Part shown: positions 1-7,576 of the stretch, in pieces | Position numbering within the stretch: position 1 is the first letter of the stretch | Layout of the letters: each line of letters opens with the position of its first letter | From: an uncultured Ignavibacteria bacterium | GTDB lineage: Bacteria > Bacteroidota > Ignavibacteria > Tepidaquicellales > Tepidaquicellaceae | Direction: 5' to 3' | Assembly (NCBI GenBank): GCA_937974175.1 | Contig: CALJIG010000070.1 | Coordinates: 1-9,137, forward strand | Length of the DNA stretch: 9,137 bases | Translations under genes and position numbers: made by a program | The notes under the pieces: model-generated | Databases searched by the model: none | Seen by the model: the letters and a program-made list of their open reading frames with translations, nothing else | Told to the model about the DNA's origin: nothing

Positions 1-142
1 ATATATGTAAATATCGATACACTTTTCGACAATAATTCATGCCAATCTATTTCTAAATTTTTATAGACTATTATTTGTTATATTGCAAAACACTGATGTA
101 TTTCAGTTACAATTTTTAACTAATCTAAAATTCATAATCATC

Positions 143-580
143 ATGATTAGAAAATCAACAGCAGTATGGTACGGCAGCGGTGCCGAAGGCGACGGAATTT
201 TATCAACTCCAAGCGGTGTACTAAGCGATACACCATATTCCTTCAAAGCAAGATTTGTAAGCAAGGACGGAGAAGAAACGTGGACTAATCCTGAAGAGCT
301 GATAGCAGCAGCTCACGCCGGATGCTTTTCAATGGCGCTAAGCTTTCAGTTATCGGGAGCAGGATTTCCTCCGGATGAAATTCATACCGATGCTTTGCTC
401 ACAATGGAAAAAGAAGATGCAGGCTGGGAAATAAAAGGAATTAAACTTGTTGTTGAAGCAAGTGTTCCTAATATCGATGATGCAAAATTTCAGGAGCTGG
501 CCGGCAATGCAAAGGCAGGATGCCCCGTTTCAAAAGCACTCGGAGCAATAGATATCACTATGGACGCAAAGCTTAGATAA
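143..580 (+). CDS. osmC: OsmC-family peroxiredoxin (organic hydroperoxide resistance)
   Basis: This 145-aa protein belongs to the OsmC subfamily, cytoplasmic thiol peroxidases that reduce organic hydroperoxides. It matches my memory of E. coli OsmC along its whole length: a STPSGVL segment near residues 21-27, the NPEELIAAAHAGCFSMALS core at 49-67, a DAGW stretch near 92-95, and AKAGCPVSKAL at 123-133. The two catalytic cysteines are Cys61 (peroxidatic) and Cys127 (resolving). Arg37 and Glu51/Glu52 sit where the family has its active-site Arg and Glu. I chose the ATG at 143 because it gives the normal family length and N-terminus; an upstream in-frame TTG at 83 would add 20 unconserved residues. 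No Shine-Dalgarno is visible, as is common in Bacteroidota. It stands alone and converges on the lipoprotein gene, with repeat A beginning 39 bases after its stop. The family is often induced by osmotic or oxidative stress, but no operator is visible here. Confidence 0.95.
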   Translation: MIRKSTAVWYGSGAEGDGILSTPSGVLSDTPYSFKARFVSKDGEETWTNPEELIAAAHAGCFSMALSFQLSGAGFPPDEIHTDALLTMEKEDAGWEIKGIKLVVEASVPNIDDAKFQELAGNAKAGCPVSKALGAIDITMDAKLR

Positions 581-619
581 GTATTGATATACATTGCATT
601 GTATGCATGTACTGTACGG

Positions 620-745
620 CGCTCCTTTTCGCCTCCGGCGAAAAACGCAATTAAACAAAAATGTTTCTCATAGCCTTAATGTTATGAGAAACATTTTTGT
701 TTAATGCGTGTCCCGATTTTTTTGAAAAAAAATCGGGACGGAGCG
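620..745. repeat. Cloverleaf palindromic repeat A (four-way junction fold)
   Basis: The whole 126 bp can be paired. The outer stem is CGCTCC (620-625) with GGAGCG (740-745). Arm 1 is TTTTCGCC (626-633), loop TCC, GGCGAAAA (637-644). Arm 2 is 645-671 with 684-709, about 26 bp with a single bulged A at 649. Arm 3 is GTCCCGA followed by a T run (710-723), closed by an A run and TCGGGAC ending at 739. The arms abut with no unpaired junction bases. It lies between convergent osmC and the lipoprotein gene, so it could also act as a two-way terminator or messenger 3' end. Repeat B at 1643-1745 has the same plan with identical arm 1 and the same arm 3 core. It resembles REP/MITE-like elements in general, but I do not recognise the family. 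The pairing is seen directly; mobility and function are inferred. Confidence 0.85.
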
Positions 746-779
746 ACGCACCGCATAAATATTTTCGGCAATAATAATA

Positions 780-815
780 CGCGCCGGAACATAAGGACCA
801 TTTTCCTCCGGCGCG
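780..815. repeat. GC-rich hairpin
   Basis: CGCGCCGGA (780-788) pairs perfectly with TCCGGCGCG (807-815) around an 18-base loop. It lies 34 bases beyond repeat A, and with repeat A it fills most of the osmC-lipoprotein gap. It may be a remnant of another palindromic element or part of a larger composite with repeat A. There is no adjacent T run, so it is not a canonical terminator. The rest of the 581-880 gap shows no gene. Confidence 0.6.
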
Positions 816-880
816 AAGGAGAAACAAATACCATAACTAAGTACTACTCACTACATTGTATTGCCAAACTTACAGAACGC

Positions 881-1459
881 TTATTGTGTTTTTTGTATAA
901 CGTCAAAAATGTCTTTTACTTCGGAGACTAACACGGCTTCATAAATTTTTAAAGCTGCATCATCAAGCGAACCGGTCGGTCTTATAACTGTTCTTAAAAT
1001 TTTTCCGTTGTTAAAATAAACTTCAATTCCATCCTCGCCCGTATCTTTACCTTCATGCTTCTCCCCTTTTTGAAGGAATGCAAATACAACTGTGCCGTTT
1101 TGTACATAAAATTCCTGAGTATCTTCACCGTAATTTTTCTTTGGATAGAGTTGAATTCTTTTCAGCTTATCACCGTCATAATACAAGTCGGCTTTATCCC
1201 AATTTTTTTTCAGCTTAGGAGTTGTGTTTTCTCCCTGCAGATTAATTTCTTTTTTAGTGAATTTATTATCGCGGAGCATAGATTCACCCTGCTGTCTGAA
1301 CTCAGATATTTTGTTTATTATTTGTTCTTCGTTAAGTCCTGTGTAATTGCCCGTATCTGTTGTTACTCCCGAAGAAGTTTTTACTGAAGTCTTGCATGAA
1401 AATAAAAGAAGACTAAACAACATAAGCCCGAGAATCAGGATAATGTTTTTCGGTTTCAT
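881..1459 (-). CDS. Small lipoprotein of unknown function
   Basis: The 192-aa product starts MKPKNIILIL and has a hydrophobic stretch to residue 20, then LFSC with Cys22 as the likely lipidated residue. This is a signal peptidase II site, although Phe at -2 is atypical. After a Ser/Thr-rich linker (about 23-40), residues 42-65 look helical. The remainder looks like beta-strands alternating with polar turns, for example DLYYDGDKLKRIQLYP (91-106), EFYVQNGTVVFAFL (116-129) and GIEVYFNNGKILRTVI (144-159). An amphipathic C-terminal helix covers about 165-190. I do not recognise a family and infer only membrane anchoring. The ATG at 1459 was chosen because it puts the signal peptide at the N-terminus; a longer reading from 1543 would add 28 residues ahead of it. 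No strong Shine-Dalgarno is visible. The gene is monocistronic, with repeats on both sides. Confidence 0.75.
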   Translation of the reverse strand: MKPKNIILILGLMLFSLLLFSCKTSVKTSSGVTTDTGNYTGLNEEQIINKISEFRQQGESMLRDNKFTKKEINLQGENTTPKLKKNWDKADLYYDGDKLKRIQLYPKKNYGEDTQEFYVQNGTVVFAFLQKGEKHEGKDTGEDGIEVYFNNGKILRTVIRPTGSLDDAALKIYEAVLVSEVKDIFDVIQKTQ

Positions 1460-1642
1460 ATATAGAAATTTGAAGTTTAGGAAATTAGAGTTGCGTCTTG
1501 CTGGGGCGCCGGGTCGAAATATTTTAGAAATAAATCGCGGCATTTGTTGTGGTATTTAGTGTAGTTTAAAATACACGTTTCTTTCAGAGTAAGAAATTCA
1601 AAAAGAAATCACTAAAACTATTGCCTATGCAGCATTTACTTA

Positions 1643-1745
1643 TGGGCGCCTTTTTCGCCTCCGGCGAAAAGCGTCATAAATTATTTCATGAAGAATTCAT
1701 GAAATAATTTATGACGCGTCCCGATGAAATCGGGACAGGCGCCCA
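1643..1745. repeat. Cloverleaf palindromic repeat B (four-way junction fold)
   Basis: This is the cleaner copy of the repeat A design. The outer stem is TGGGCGCC (1643-1650) with GGCGCCCA (1738-1745). Arm 1 is TTTTCGCC (1652-1659), loop TCC, GGCGAAAA (1663-1670). Arm 2 is a perfect 22-bp stem, 1671-1692 with 1696-1717, around a GAA loop. Arm 3 is GTCCCGAT (1718-1725), loop GAA, ATCGGGAC (1729-1736). Only T1651 and A1737 are unpaired at the junction. Arms 1 and 3 match repeat A, but the outer stem and arm 2 differ in sequence while staying complementary. It lies in the gap upstream of the lipoprotein gene and downstream of the secretion operon. Confidence 0.9.
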
Positions 1746-1794
1746 CATCCCCCTGCTAAGTAAGGTAATTATATACTTGATACACCCATGGTTT

Positions 1795-1894
1795 AATTCC
1801 TCCCTTGAGGGAGGTGTCGAGCGAAGCGAGACGGTGGGTGTTCGTTCAAACACCCCTCCCGACCTACGGTCGGACTCCCCTCAAGGGGAGAATT
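1795..1894. repeat. Palindromic repeat C, three-arm type
   Basis: The flanks AATTCCTCCCTTGAGGGAG (1795-1813) and CTCCCCTCAAGGGGAGAATT (1875-1894) are near-complementary, with a few bulges, and form an outer stem. Inside are three hairpins. The first is GTCGAGC, loop GAA, GCGAGAC (1816-1832, with a tandem GA mismatch). The second is GGGTGTT (1836-1842) with AACACCC (1849-1855). The third is CCGACC, loop TAC, GGTCGG (1859-1873). The plan is the same as repeats A and B but the sequence is unrelated. Each flank can also fold on itself, since TCCCTTGAGGGA and CCCCTCAAGGGG are near-palindromes. The CCTCC/GGAGG and GGTGG/CACCCC character resembles the 8.1-8.3 kb units. No gene is visible in the rest of 1460-2027. 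Confidence 0.75.
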
Positions 1895-1941
1895 TTTGTG
1901 GGTTTGTTAAGTATATAGCCGCCCTAAGCAAGGAGGAGGTG

Positions 1942-1987
1942 GTTCAAAAACAAAAAAGCCCGCAGGAAAAAAATCCCACGGGCTTTC
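1942..1987 (-). terminator. Rho-independent terminator of the secretion operon
   Basis: AAAGCCCG (1955-1962) pairs with CGGGCTTT (1979-1986), and GGA/TCC adds inner pairing. Read on the minus strand, the stem is followed by CTTTTTTGTTTTTG, a good U-tract. It begins about 41 bases past the stop codon of the PorV/PorQ-like gene. Confidence 0.85.
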
Positions 1988-2027
1988 GTTACTATTTATT
2001 TGTAAATGAGAACTACTTACTACACTT

Positions 2028-2942
2028 TTATTTAAGGCTTATTACAAATCCGAATTTGTTTACTGCGCCTAAATCTTTGTTCACATTATAACTGTAATCG
2101 AGGTGAACATCCATATAATTTATACCTACACCGAATGAAGGTGAAGTTGATACTGAATTATATCCGCCTCTTAATGTAATGATATCTTTATAAACATTAT
2201 ATTCGGCTCCGCCTGTGAACTGCACACTTTTATCGAATGTGTAATTCATCTCAGGAGAAATTGTAAGCGCCGGAATTACTTTATAAGCTATGCCAAATTT
2301 TATTTTTCCGGGATAAGAATCTGAACGGGATCCCAAGCTTATCTTTGGAGGAACGATATCCTGCAATACAAGTCCGCCGGCAAACTGCTCGTTGAACTTT
2401 GCAAGAACTCCGATATCAGCGCCGAAGCCTGTAGCGCTTGCATCTGCAAGTGTATGGCTGATAAGTTTTAAGTTAGCGCCGACTCTTACATTTTCCGTTA
2501 CTGCTCTTGAGTATGAAAGATAGAAGGCAGTTTCGTTATCAGAGAATGTAGACCCGTCAGGTCCTGATAAAGAAGTTACGTAAGGAATATCAGAGACTTT
2601 GGAATAAATTACTCCCAACCCGAATGTACCTGACTGAAAACCTTTTGACACTCCGAAATTGCCGTAGTTTACTCCGTTCATATTACCGTAAAGATTTGAA
2701 TACATTCCCATGAACTGCAGCTTTTGATTGCTGCTAAGTCCGGCAGGATTGTAAAATATCGACGACACATCGTTTGCAATTGCAGTAAAAGTATTGCTCA
2801 TTGCAGATGCTCTTGCGCCGTATCCGTTCTTTAGAAAAGCCCCTGCTTCCCCTCCTTCGCCCGTTTGAGCGAAGGAATTTTTTACTGAAGCTAATGCCAT
2901 TATTGATGCGATTATCGCTATGATAAATAATATTTTTCTCAT
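2028..2942 (-). CDS. PorV/PorQ-family outer-membrane protein
   Basis: The 304-aa protein has a signal peptide (MRKILFIIAIIASIMALAS..., probable cleavage after NSFA near residue 25). It then carries the family's N-terminal signature: GARASAMSNTFTAIANDVS (42-60) followed by SIFYNPAGLS (61-70), a FadL-like hatch region. The rest alternates polar and aromatic residues, as in a beta-barrel, and ends in a terminal strand (NKFGFVISLK). In T9SS, PorV shuttles cargo to the attachment complex by binding its C-terminal domain, and PorQ serves the PorZ branch. At 304 aa this is somewhat shorter than my recollection of P. gingivalis PorV (about 390), so it is probably one of the paralogues common in this phylum. 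The start overlaps the upstream cargo stop as ATGA. AGGAG at 2950-2954, seven bases from the ATG, is a real Shine-Dalgarno inside the last cargo codons, so the two are probably translationally coupled. The specific partner role is inferred. Confidence 0.85.
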   Translation of the reverse strand: MRKILFIIAIIASIMALASVKNSFAQTGEGGEAGAFLKNGYGARASAMSNTFTAIANDVSSIFYNPAGLSSNQKLQFMGMYSNLYGNMNGVNYGNFGVSKGFQSGTFGLGVIYSKVSDIPYVTSLSGPDGSTFSDNETAFYLSYSRAVTENVRVGANLKLISHTLADASATGFGADIGVLAKFNEQFAGGLVLQDIVPPKISLGSRSDSYPGKIKFGIAYKVIPALTISPEMNYTFDKSVQFTGGAEYNVYKDIITLRGGYNSVSTSPSFGVGINYMDVHLDYSYNVNKDLGAVNKFGFVISLK

Positions 2943-5900
2943 CTTAAAACTCCTATTTTAGAATATTTAATGTATTCAGCGCCATTGATTGTAGCTTTTA
3001 CAATGTAGTAGTATGCGCCGTTTGCAACTTCTTTGTTCTTGTCATTTTTCAGATTCCATGCGCTTTCATAATAATTTCCGTTGCGGGTAAAATCAGCTTT
3101 ATTGAAAGTCTTCACAAGCTCACCGCCTAAATCGAATACTGTAATTTTTAAATCATCGATGACAGCAGGAAGCTCTGCTCTGAACAAAGTCTCCGTTCCT
3201 CTTACAGGGTTAGGATAATTGAACACTGCTCCAAGGTCAGTTACATTTGTAGGTGCAGCGTCTACTCCATCAAATCTTGAGTTGCCTAAATCTTTACCGA
3301 GTGACTGCCACTGAATTTCTGTTGCAGAACCTGTTCCCGGCAGTTCAAAAGATTTTATTGTCTTATCGAATGAAGGCACAATCATATCCATTATTCCGTT
3401 GCCGTCTATATCCCCTATCGCTGATGAAGAAACTATCCATGATTTATATTGTGAGAAGAGCATCGTAGCGGCTGCATCCATATTGCCTGATTTATCCAGT
3501 ACGTAAACTGCTCCGTTCATCGCACCATAAGTAACTTCCTGATATCCGTCGCCGTTTACATCGGCAACTACAGGTGATGAATTTATCTCGGAGACTGATT
3601 TGAATTCCCAGTTCACCGGAAGTGATTCTGTTCCGTTGACATTAAATATTCTTCCGTCAGTGCTTGCGATAATTATTTCTCTTGTGCCGTCTGCATCTAT
3701 ATCTGCAACTACCGGTGAAGAAATAAATCCGTCAGCAAGCTTTGACATTGCGTAAGCTGTTCCGTTTGTATTAATTACATACAAGGTTCCGCTTCCGCTT
3801 GCTGCTATTATTTTATAAGATGTTGAATTTAATTTTGAAATTACCGGTGAAGAGTAAATCATACCGTCAAGCTTTACAGGGAAACCCGCAAGCTGTGTTC
3901 CGTTTGTTTTCACAACATTCACTGTGCTGTCTGATGTTCCGATTATAATTTCTTTTGAACCGTCGCCGTCAACATCACCGACTGCAGGTGAAGGAACGAT
4001 TAAAAGATTTCCGAATGCATCAACTGTATTTTGTAATTTTACAGGGAAGCCCGGCTTTATAAATCCCTGCATGTTGTAAACATAAAGTCTTCCGTTACCT
4101 GCGTATACAATAATTTCTTTTGCGCCGTCACCGTCTATATCTGATATTACCGGTGAAGATTTTATCGGAGTGTTCAGCAATACCGGGAAGCCGGTTAATG
4201 CTGTTCCGTTTTGATTTATTGCATACAGCTTTCCGTTATCTGTTCCGAATACTATCACTTTCGTTCCGTCTGATTTTTTATCTACTGCTGCTGTCGAACG
4301 AATGATACCGCCTGTGTTTATCGGGAAGCCGCTTATTTGTGTACCGTCTGATTTGAAGGCATAGAAATTATTATCCATTCCTCCTATGAGAATATCGAGC
4401 TTGTTATCGTTATCTAAATCAACAAGCTTTGGTGAAGCAAAGAATTTAGATACAGTATCCTGTAATGTTACTCTTGCAAGTCCCTGATTCATAGGTTCAA
4501 TTCTATCCTGTGCAATATTTCCGAATCCGGAATTATCAGTAACAACATTTCTTCTTGTCCATACTTTACTTGAATCAGGTGTTGTGTACCAGTTTGTATT
4601 TGTAACTTTTCCTGAAATGATATAAGGATTGAAAGAAGGATATGCATACCATATTGCCGTAGTCGGTCCTTCAAGCGGCCATTTATAATTTGCAGGAAGC
4701 TTGTAAGCTAAATCCAAATAATATCCGTAAAGAGGCAAGCCTGAAACAACACTGTTATCAACATTTTGTGTATTACCTGCATTTCCTACTAATGATGCAA
4801 TGTGAATTTCATTTCCAATCTCTGTTAATATGAAAGGATCTGAGATTGAAGCATTAAATGCATTGAGCGAGTTTGATGTATTGTTAACCGTAATGCTCAA
4901 TGTTGCTGTGTATCCTTTTACATTTCCCGGCTGGCCTTCACTTGTATTTGTATTAAAGTAGCCTGACTTAGGAGGCAATGCCTGCTTTGTCGACGGGAAT
5001 ACTGTTATTGTTCCTGAATTATTAAATGCTCTGTTTGTAAATCCTAAAGCGTTTAATACTGTTCCGTTTGAATCTTTAACTGTTAATGTTGCCGTCCATG
5101 AGCCTTGTATGTTCAGTTTGTGTTTGAATGCGTGGTCGAATGATGAACCTCTTGCCAATGCTTCATAGTCAAGAGTAATTGTTTTTATTTTAAGATTATT
5201 ATCTGCCAGAACGTTTGCATGTAATGATGTTACAAAGTCATTCACGTCCCAGTCATTCCAGCTTGAGTTTTTCAAATCCTCATAGACAAGTAAATAATTT
5301 TCATTTATACCTGCAGGGTTTGCATTTACTACATTTGTAATCGCAGTGTTCTGTGTAATTATTGTATCGTTCCCTACTTTACCGTGACAGGTAGTTGTTA
5401 CAGGAAGATTTGTATTATTAGGAATGTAACTTCCGTTACGATATAACGAATCTGTTCTTACCTTAACTCTGATTTTTAATGAATCGCCGTGGTCAAATCT
5501 ATAGTCTTTCCATCTTATAATTTCATCGTCGCCTGAATGAATTCTTTCACCTTCACCAATGTTACCGTGATTTGATGATAGATTAGATGACTCATAATGT
5601 AAGCCGTCCGGAATTTTTATCTCTGTCTTTGTATTTGTCATAGTAGAACCTGAACGGTTTGTGCATGAACTTGTGATTGAAACCGTATCGCGTGAGTGTA
5701 ATGGTGTCTGTACTGTATTTGTATTTACTGATACGCCCGGAGCAAGTACGCTCGATGCATAACACATCCAGTTATCGTTCCAGTTTGAAAATGCCGCAAC
5801 AATCGGCTGCGTCGCTGTAAATTTTAGATAAGGCTTTTTACCGCCTTCTTTCATCTGATTGAACTTTGCCTGTCCGACTTTAAAATCAAAATATCTTCCT

Positions 5901-7174
5901 GCTGCTATAGTAATTGTAGTATCTATAAATGTACCTGTTGCAGCATCCTGAACTCTTACACTTGTGCCCGGATAATAAGCAGATAAAAATACGTGAGTGA
6001 ATAATCCGCCATCGCTTATCTGTGAAAACTTTCTATTTGAAAAAGGGTCAGTACAATTGTTTTCAAGTCCGGGAGGACCGAGATAAATTACGAAATTTTT
6101 TCCGGCGCCGTCACCGTTCTCCGATGAAGTGAATGAATACATATCTGCCGTACCTGAACCCGTACCTGTTTCAAGCCAGTTAGCTTCAAACAATGAAACC
6201 TTACCGCCAAGTGTATACGCTCTGAATAAATTATATTTTCTAGCTGAAGGTGCAACCCAGTCTGCATTCTTTAAAGCATTTAAATTATATGTGCCGAGCG
6301 ATGTCCAGTTATTTCCATTGAGGTAATCTAAATTCAGTGTAACGTTATTATTGAAGCTTACCATTCTAAGCTCCTGCTCGCCGGCATAATCAGCAGGGAT
6401 AGCAAAATAAAATAAGCTATCGACTGATGAACCTTTTATACCCGGAACAAATCCGCCGCCATCTCTTGCATTACCCCATAATGAACCATACTGCATAGTA
6501 ACGGGCTTTGATGCCATTATTAAATAGGTTCTGCCCGGAACAAGAATATCTCTGCCCGAGGTCTTTATATTAATTAAATCTTCTTTAGTATTTAGGTTTG
6601 TTGAAACAATCTGAGACTGGCTTGTTGTATTTACATTTGTAAGACCTGTTGTAGTAGTTGCAGTAGTTGTAATATCGTAGACCTGAACAAGCGTTGAATC
6701 TTCGTAAGCAAAAACATTTATATCTCTGTTCGTAAATCCTGTAGGAGGCGAGTAAACATAAAACAATCTTCCTCTCATCGTTCCGTTATCTGAAGGAACA
6801 AAATCATGCTGCCAGTCAGAATTTGTTGACATGGAAACAAGCGAAGGCTTGTTTGAATTTACTAAAAAATAATCGCCGTCTGCTTTTCCGCCGGCATCAT
6901 CATTAACCGCGCCATCTTTTATATAACGCACATACGATTGTCCTTTCATAAGCACACCGGAGAATGAATCATCGTTATCTCCGTCAACATTATCGTCTAT
7001 AATATCAATTACTGTTGAATCCGTAATTGCCGTAACGATAAGGCAGACATTACGTCCGTTATTATCGTTATTGGAAGGCACATACAATTGAAATTTTGTA
7101 CCTGCTGCGCCGGCAAATGCCGCAGAAGGAATTACAATAGCTAATGCCCAAGCTAGTAAAAGTAGTTTTCTCAT
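2939..7174 (-). CDS. Large T9SS-secreted protein with LruC domain, FG-GAP propeller and sorting domain
   Basis: The 1411-aa product has a Sec signal peptide (1-21). Residues 25-490 are beta-rich modules weakly resembling IgGFc-binding-type repeats, with a Thr-rich linker near 168-188. A DUF11-like segment covers about 500-575 (IKIPDGLHYESS at 519-530). A LruC-type domain covers about 625-870: LLVYEDL...WDVNDF at 628-647, ARGSSFDHAF at 674-683, NEIHI at 788-792 and KWPLEGPTTAIWYAYPSF at 831-848. Eight repeats of about 47 residues follow (about 910-1290). Six keep an Asp-rich loop of FG-GAP/VCBS type (near 919, 1012, 1067, 1158, 1205, 1255); two (near 965 and 1114) have lost it. Residues 1319-1411 are a type A T9SS sorting domain, starting NYPNPVRG and ending YIKYSKIGVLR. 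It is probably surface-attached or released and calcium-stabilised; its ligand is unknown. It is the first gene of an operon with the PorV/PorQ-like gene. Confidence 0.9.
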   Translation of the reverse strand: MRKLLLLAWALAIVIPSAAFAGAAGTKFQLYVPSNNDNNGRNVCLIVTAITDSTVIDIIDDNVDGDNDDSFSGVLMKGQSYVRYIKDGAVNDDAGGKADGDYFLVNSNKPSLVSMSTNSDWQHDFVPSDNGTMRGRLFYVYSPPTGFTNRDINVFAYEDSTLVQVYDITTTATTTTGLTNVNTTSQSQIVSTNLNTKEDLINIKTSGRDILVPGRTYLIMASKPVTMQYGSLWGNARDGGGFVPGIKGSSVDSLFYFAIPADYAGEQELRMVSFNNNVTLNLDYLNGNNWTSLGTYNLNALKNADWVAPSARKYNLFRAYTLGGKVSLFEANWLETGTGSGTADMYSFTSSENGDGAGKNFVIYLGPPGLENNCTDPFSNRKFSQISDGGLFTHVFLSAYYPGTSVRVQDAATGTFIDTTITIAAGRYFDFKVGQAKFNQMKEGGKKPYLKFTATQPIVAAFSNWNDNWMCYASSVLAPGVSVNTNTVQTPLHSRDTVSITSSCTNRSGSTMTNTKTEIKIPDGLHYESSNLSSNHGNIGEGERIHSGDDEIIRWKDYRFDHGDSLKIRVKVRTDSLYRNGSYIPNNTNLPVTTTCHGKVGNDTIITQNTAITNVVNANPAGINENYLLVYEDLKNSSWNDWDVNDFVTSLHANVLADNNLKIKTITLDYEALARGSSFDHAFKHKLNIQGSWTATLTVKDSNGTVLNALGFTNRAFNNSGTITVFPSTKQALPPKSGYFNTNTSEGQPGNVKGYTATLSITVNNTSNSLNAFNASISDPFILTEIGNEIHIASLVGNAGNTQNVDNSVVSGLPLYGYYLDLAYKLPANYKWPLEGPTTAIWYAYPSFNPYIISGKVTNTNWYTTPDSSKVWTRRNVVTDNSGFGNIAQDRIEPMNQGLARVTLQDTVSKFFASPKLVDLDNDNKLDILIGGMDNNFYAFKSDGTQISGFPINTGGIIRSTAAVDKKSDGTKVIVFGTDNGKLYAINQNGTALTGFPVLLNTPIKSSPVISDIDGDGAKEIIVYAGNGRLYVYNMQGFIKPGFPVKLQNTVDAFGNLLIVPSPAVGDVDGDGSKEIIIGTSDSTVNVVKTNGTQLAGFPVKLDGMIYSSPVISKLNSTSYKIIAASGSGTLYVINTNGTAYAMSKLADGFISSPVVADIDADGTREIIIASTDGRIFNVNGTESLPVNWEFKSVSEINSSPVVADVNGDGYQEVTYGAMNGAVYVLDKSGNMDAAATMLFSQYKSWIVSSSAIGDIDGNGIMDMIVPSFDKTIKSFELPGTGSATEIQWQSLGKDLGNSRFDGVDAAPTNVTDLGAVFNYPNPVRGTETLFRAELPAVIDDLKITVFDLGGELVKTFNKADFTRNGNYYESAWNLKNDKNKEVANGAYYYIVKATINGAEYIKYSKIGVLR

Positions 7175-7200
7175 TTAGGGTTGTTTATATTTGTCTTTGT

Positions 7201-7231
7201 ATAATAGCCCTTAACTCAAATCCTATGCCAA
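7201..7231 (-). promoter_or_regulatory. Candidate promoter of the secretion operon
   Basis: On the minus strand TTGGCA (7226-7231) and TATTAT (7201-7206) are separated by 19 bases, ending 26 bases before the ATG at 7174. The hexamers are good, but the spacing is long for a sigma-70 promoter and the second box does not fit the Bacteroidota TAnnTTTG consensus, so this is tentative. Confidence 0.3.
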
Positions 7232-7521
7232 TTAATTTTTAATATCGGATTTTTTTAAGTGACTAATATTACATAGTTTTTAAATATGTTGAAAATAATG
7301 AAAATAGTAATGAAACATGCGTTTTTGAGCAAAACACAGTCACAAGACTTTGCGCAGGATGGGAAAAAATTTAGGAAAAAATTTAGGAAAAATATAACAA
7401 CTTTATAAAAAGAATTTAAACACAATAAATTGAATGTTAAAGTGAAAAACTTCAAGATTGGAGACGCTAATATTTATATATTTTTTATGAGTAAATCCGG
7501 AAAAAAATATCTCATTTTGAA

Positions 7522-7552
7522 TTGAACAATTATTTTTAGCTTTTTAATTTAC
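7522..7552 (+). promoter_or_regulatory. Candidate Bacteroidota-type promoter of the 130-aa gene
   Basis: TTG (7522-7524), 20 bases, then TAATTTAC (7545-7552) fits the TTTG / TAnnTTTG primary promoter of Bacteroidota reasonably well. It would place a transcript start about 15-20 bases before the ATG at 7577. The minus-strand motif at 8557-8587 has the same spacing and a nearly identical -7 box. Confidence 0.4.
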
Positions 7553-7576
7553 AGGATAACCTTTAACCCAATTCAC

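Larger units (their letters stand above)
7175..7576. other. AT-rich divergent intergenic region
   Basis: This 402-base gap separates two divergently transcribed genes and should hold both promoters. I see no convincing gene; the one long minus-strand reading (7255-7455) is a Phe/Ile/Asn-rich by-product of AT-rich sequence. At 7362-7394 a 12-bp unit, GGAAAAAATTTA, is repeated about 2.6 times. Its A-tracts recur at roughly helical spacing, which could bend the DNA. No palindromic operator stands out. Confidence 0.6.

Noticed and set aside
69..77. TATTATTTG as the -7 box of an osmC promoter
   Set aside because: It is one base too long for TAnnTTTG, and no -33 element sits at the right distance.
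83..142. TTG start extending osmC by 20 residues
   Set aside because: The extension is unlike any OsmC N-terminus, while the ATG at 143 gives the standard family start.
704..931. 75-aa plus-strand reading
   Set aside because: It starts inside repeat A, runs through the hairpin at 780-815 and overlaps the 3' end of the lipoprotein gene; the composition is not protein-like.
1460..1543. Upstream start of the lipoprotein (28 extra residues)
   Set aside because: It would bury the signal peptide and lipobox; secretion requires the start at 1459.
1347..1559. 70-aa plus-strand reading opposite the lipoprotein start
   Set aside because: It is antisense to the signal peptide region, with no family features and no start signals.
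1711..2091. 126-aa plus-strand reading
   Set aside because: It runs through repeats B and C, the operon terminator and the end of the PorV/PorQ-like gene.
7255..7455. 66-aa minus-strand Phe/Asn-rich reading, superficially membrane-like
   Set aside because: Low-complexity AT-rich DNA gives Phe/Ile/Leu runs by chance, and it includes the 12-bp repeats of the divergent promoter region.
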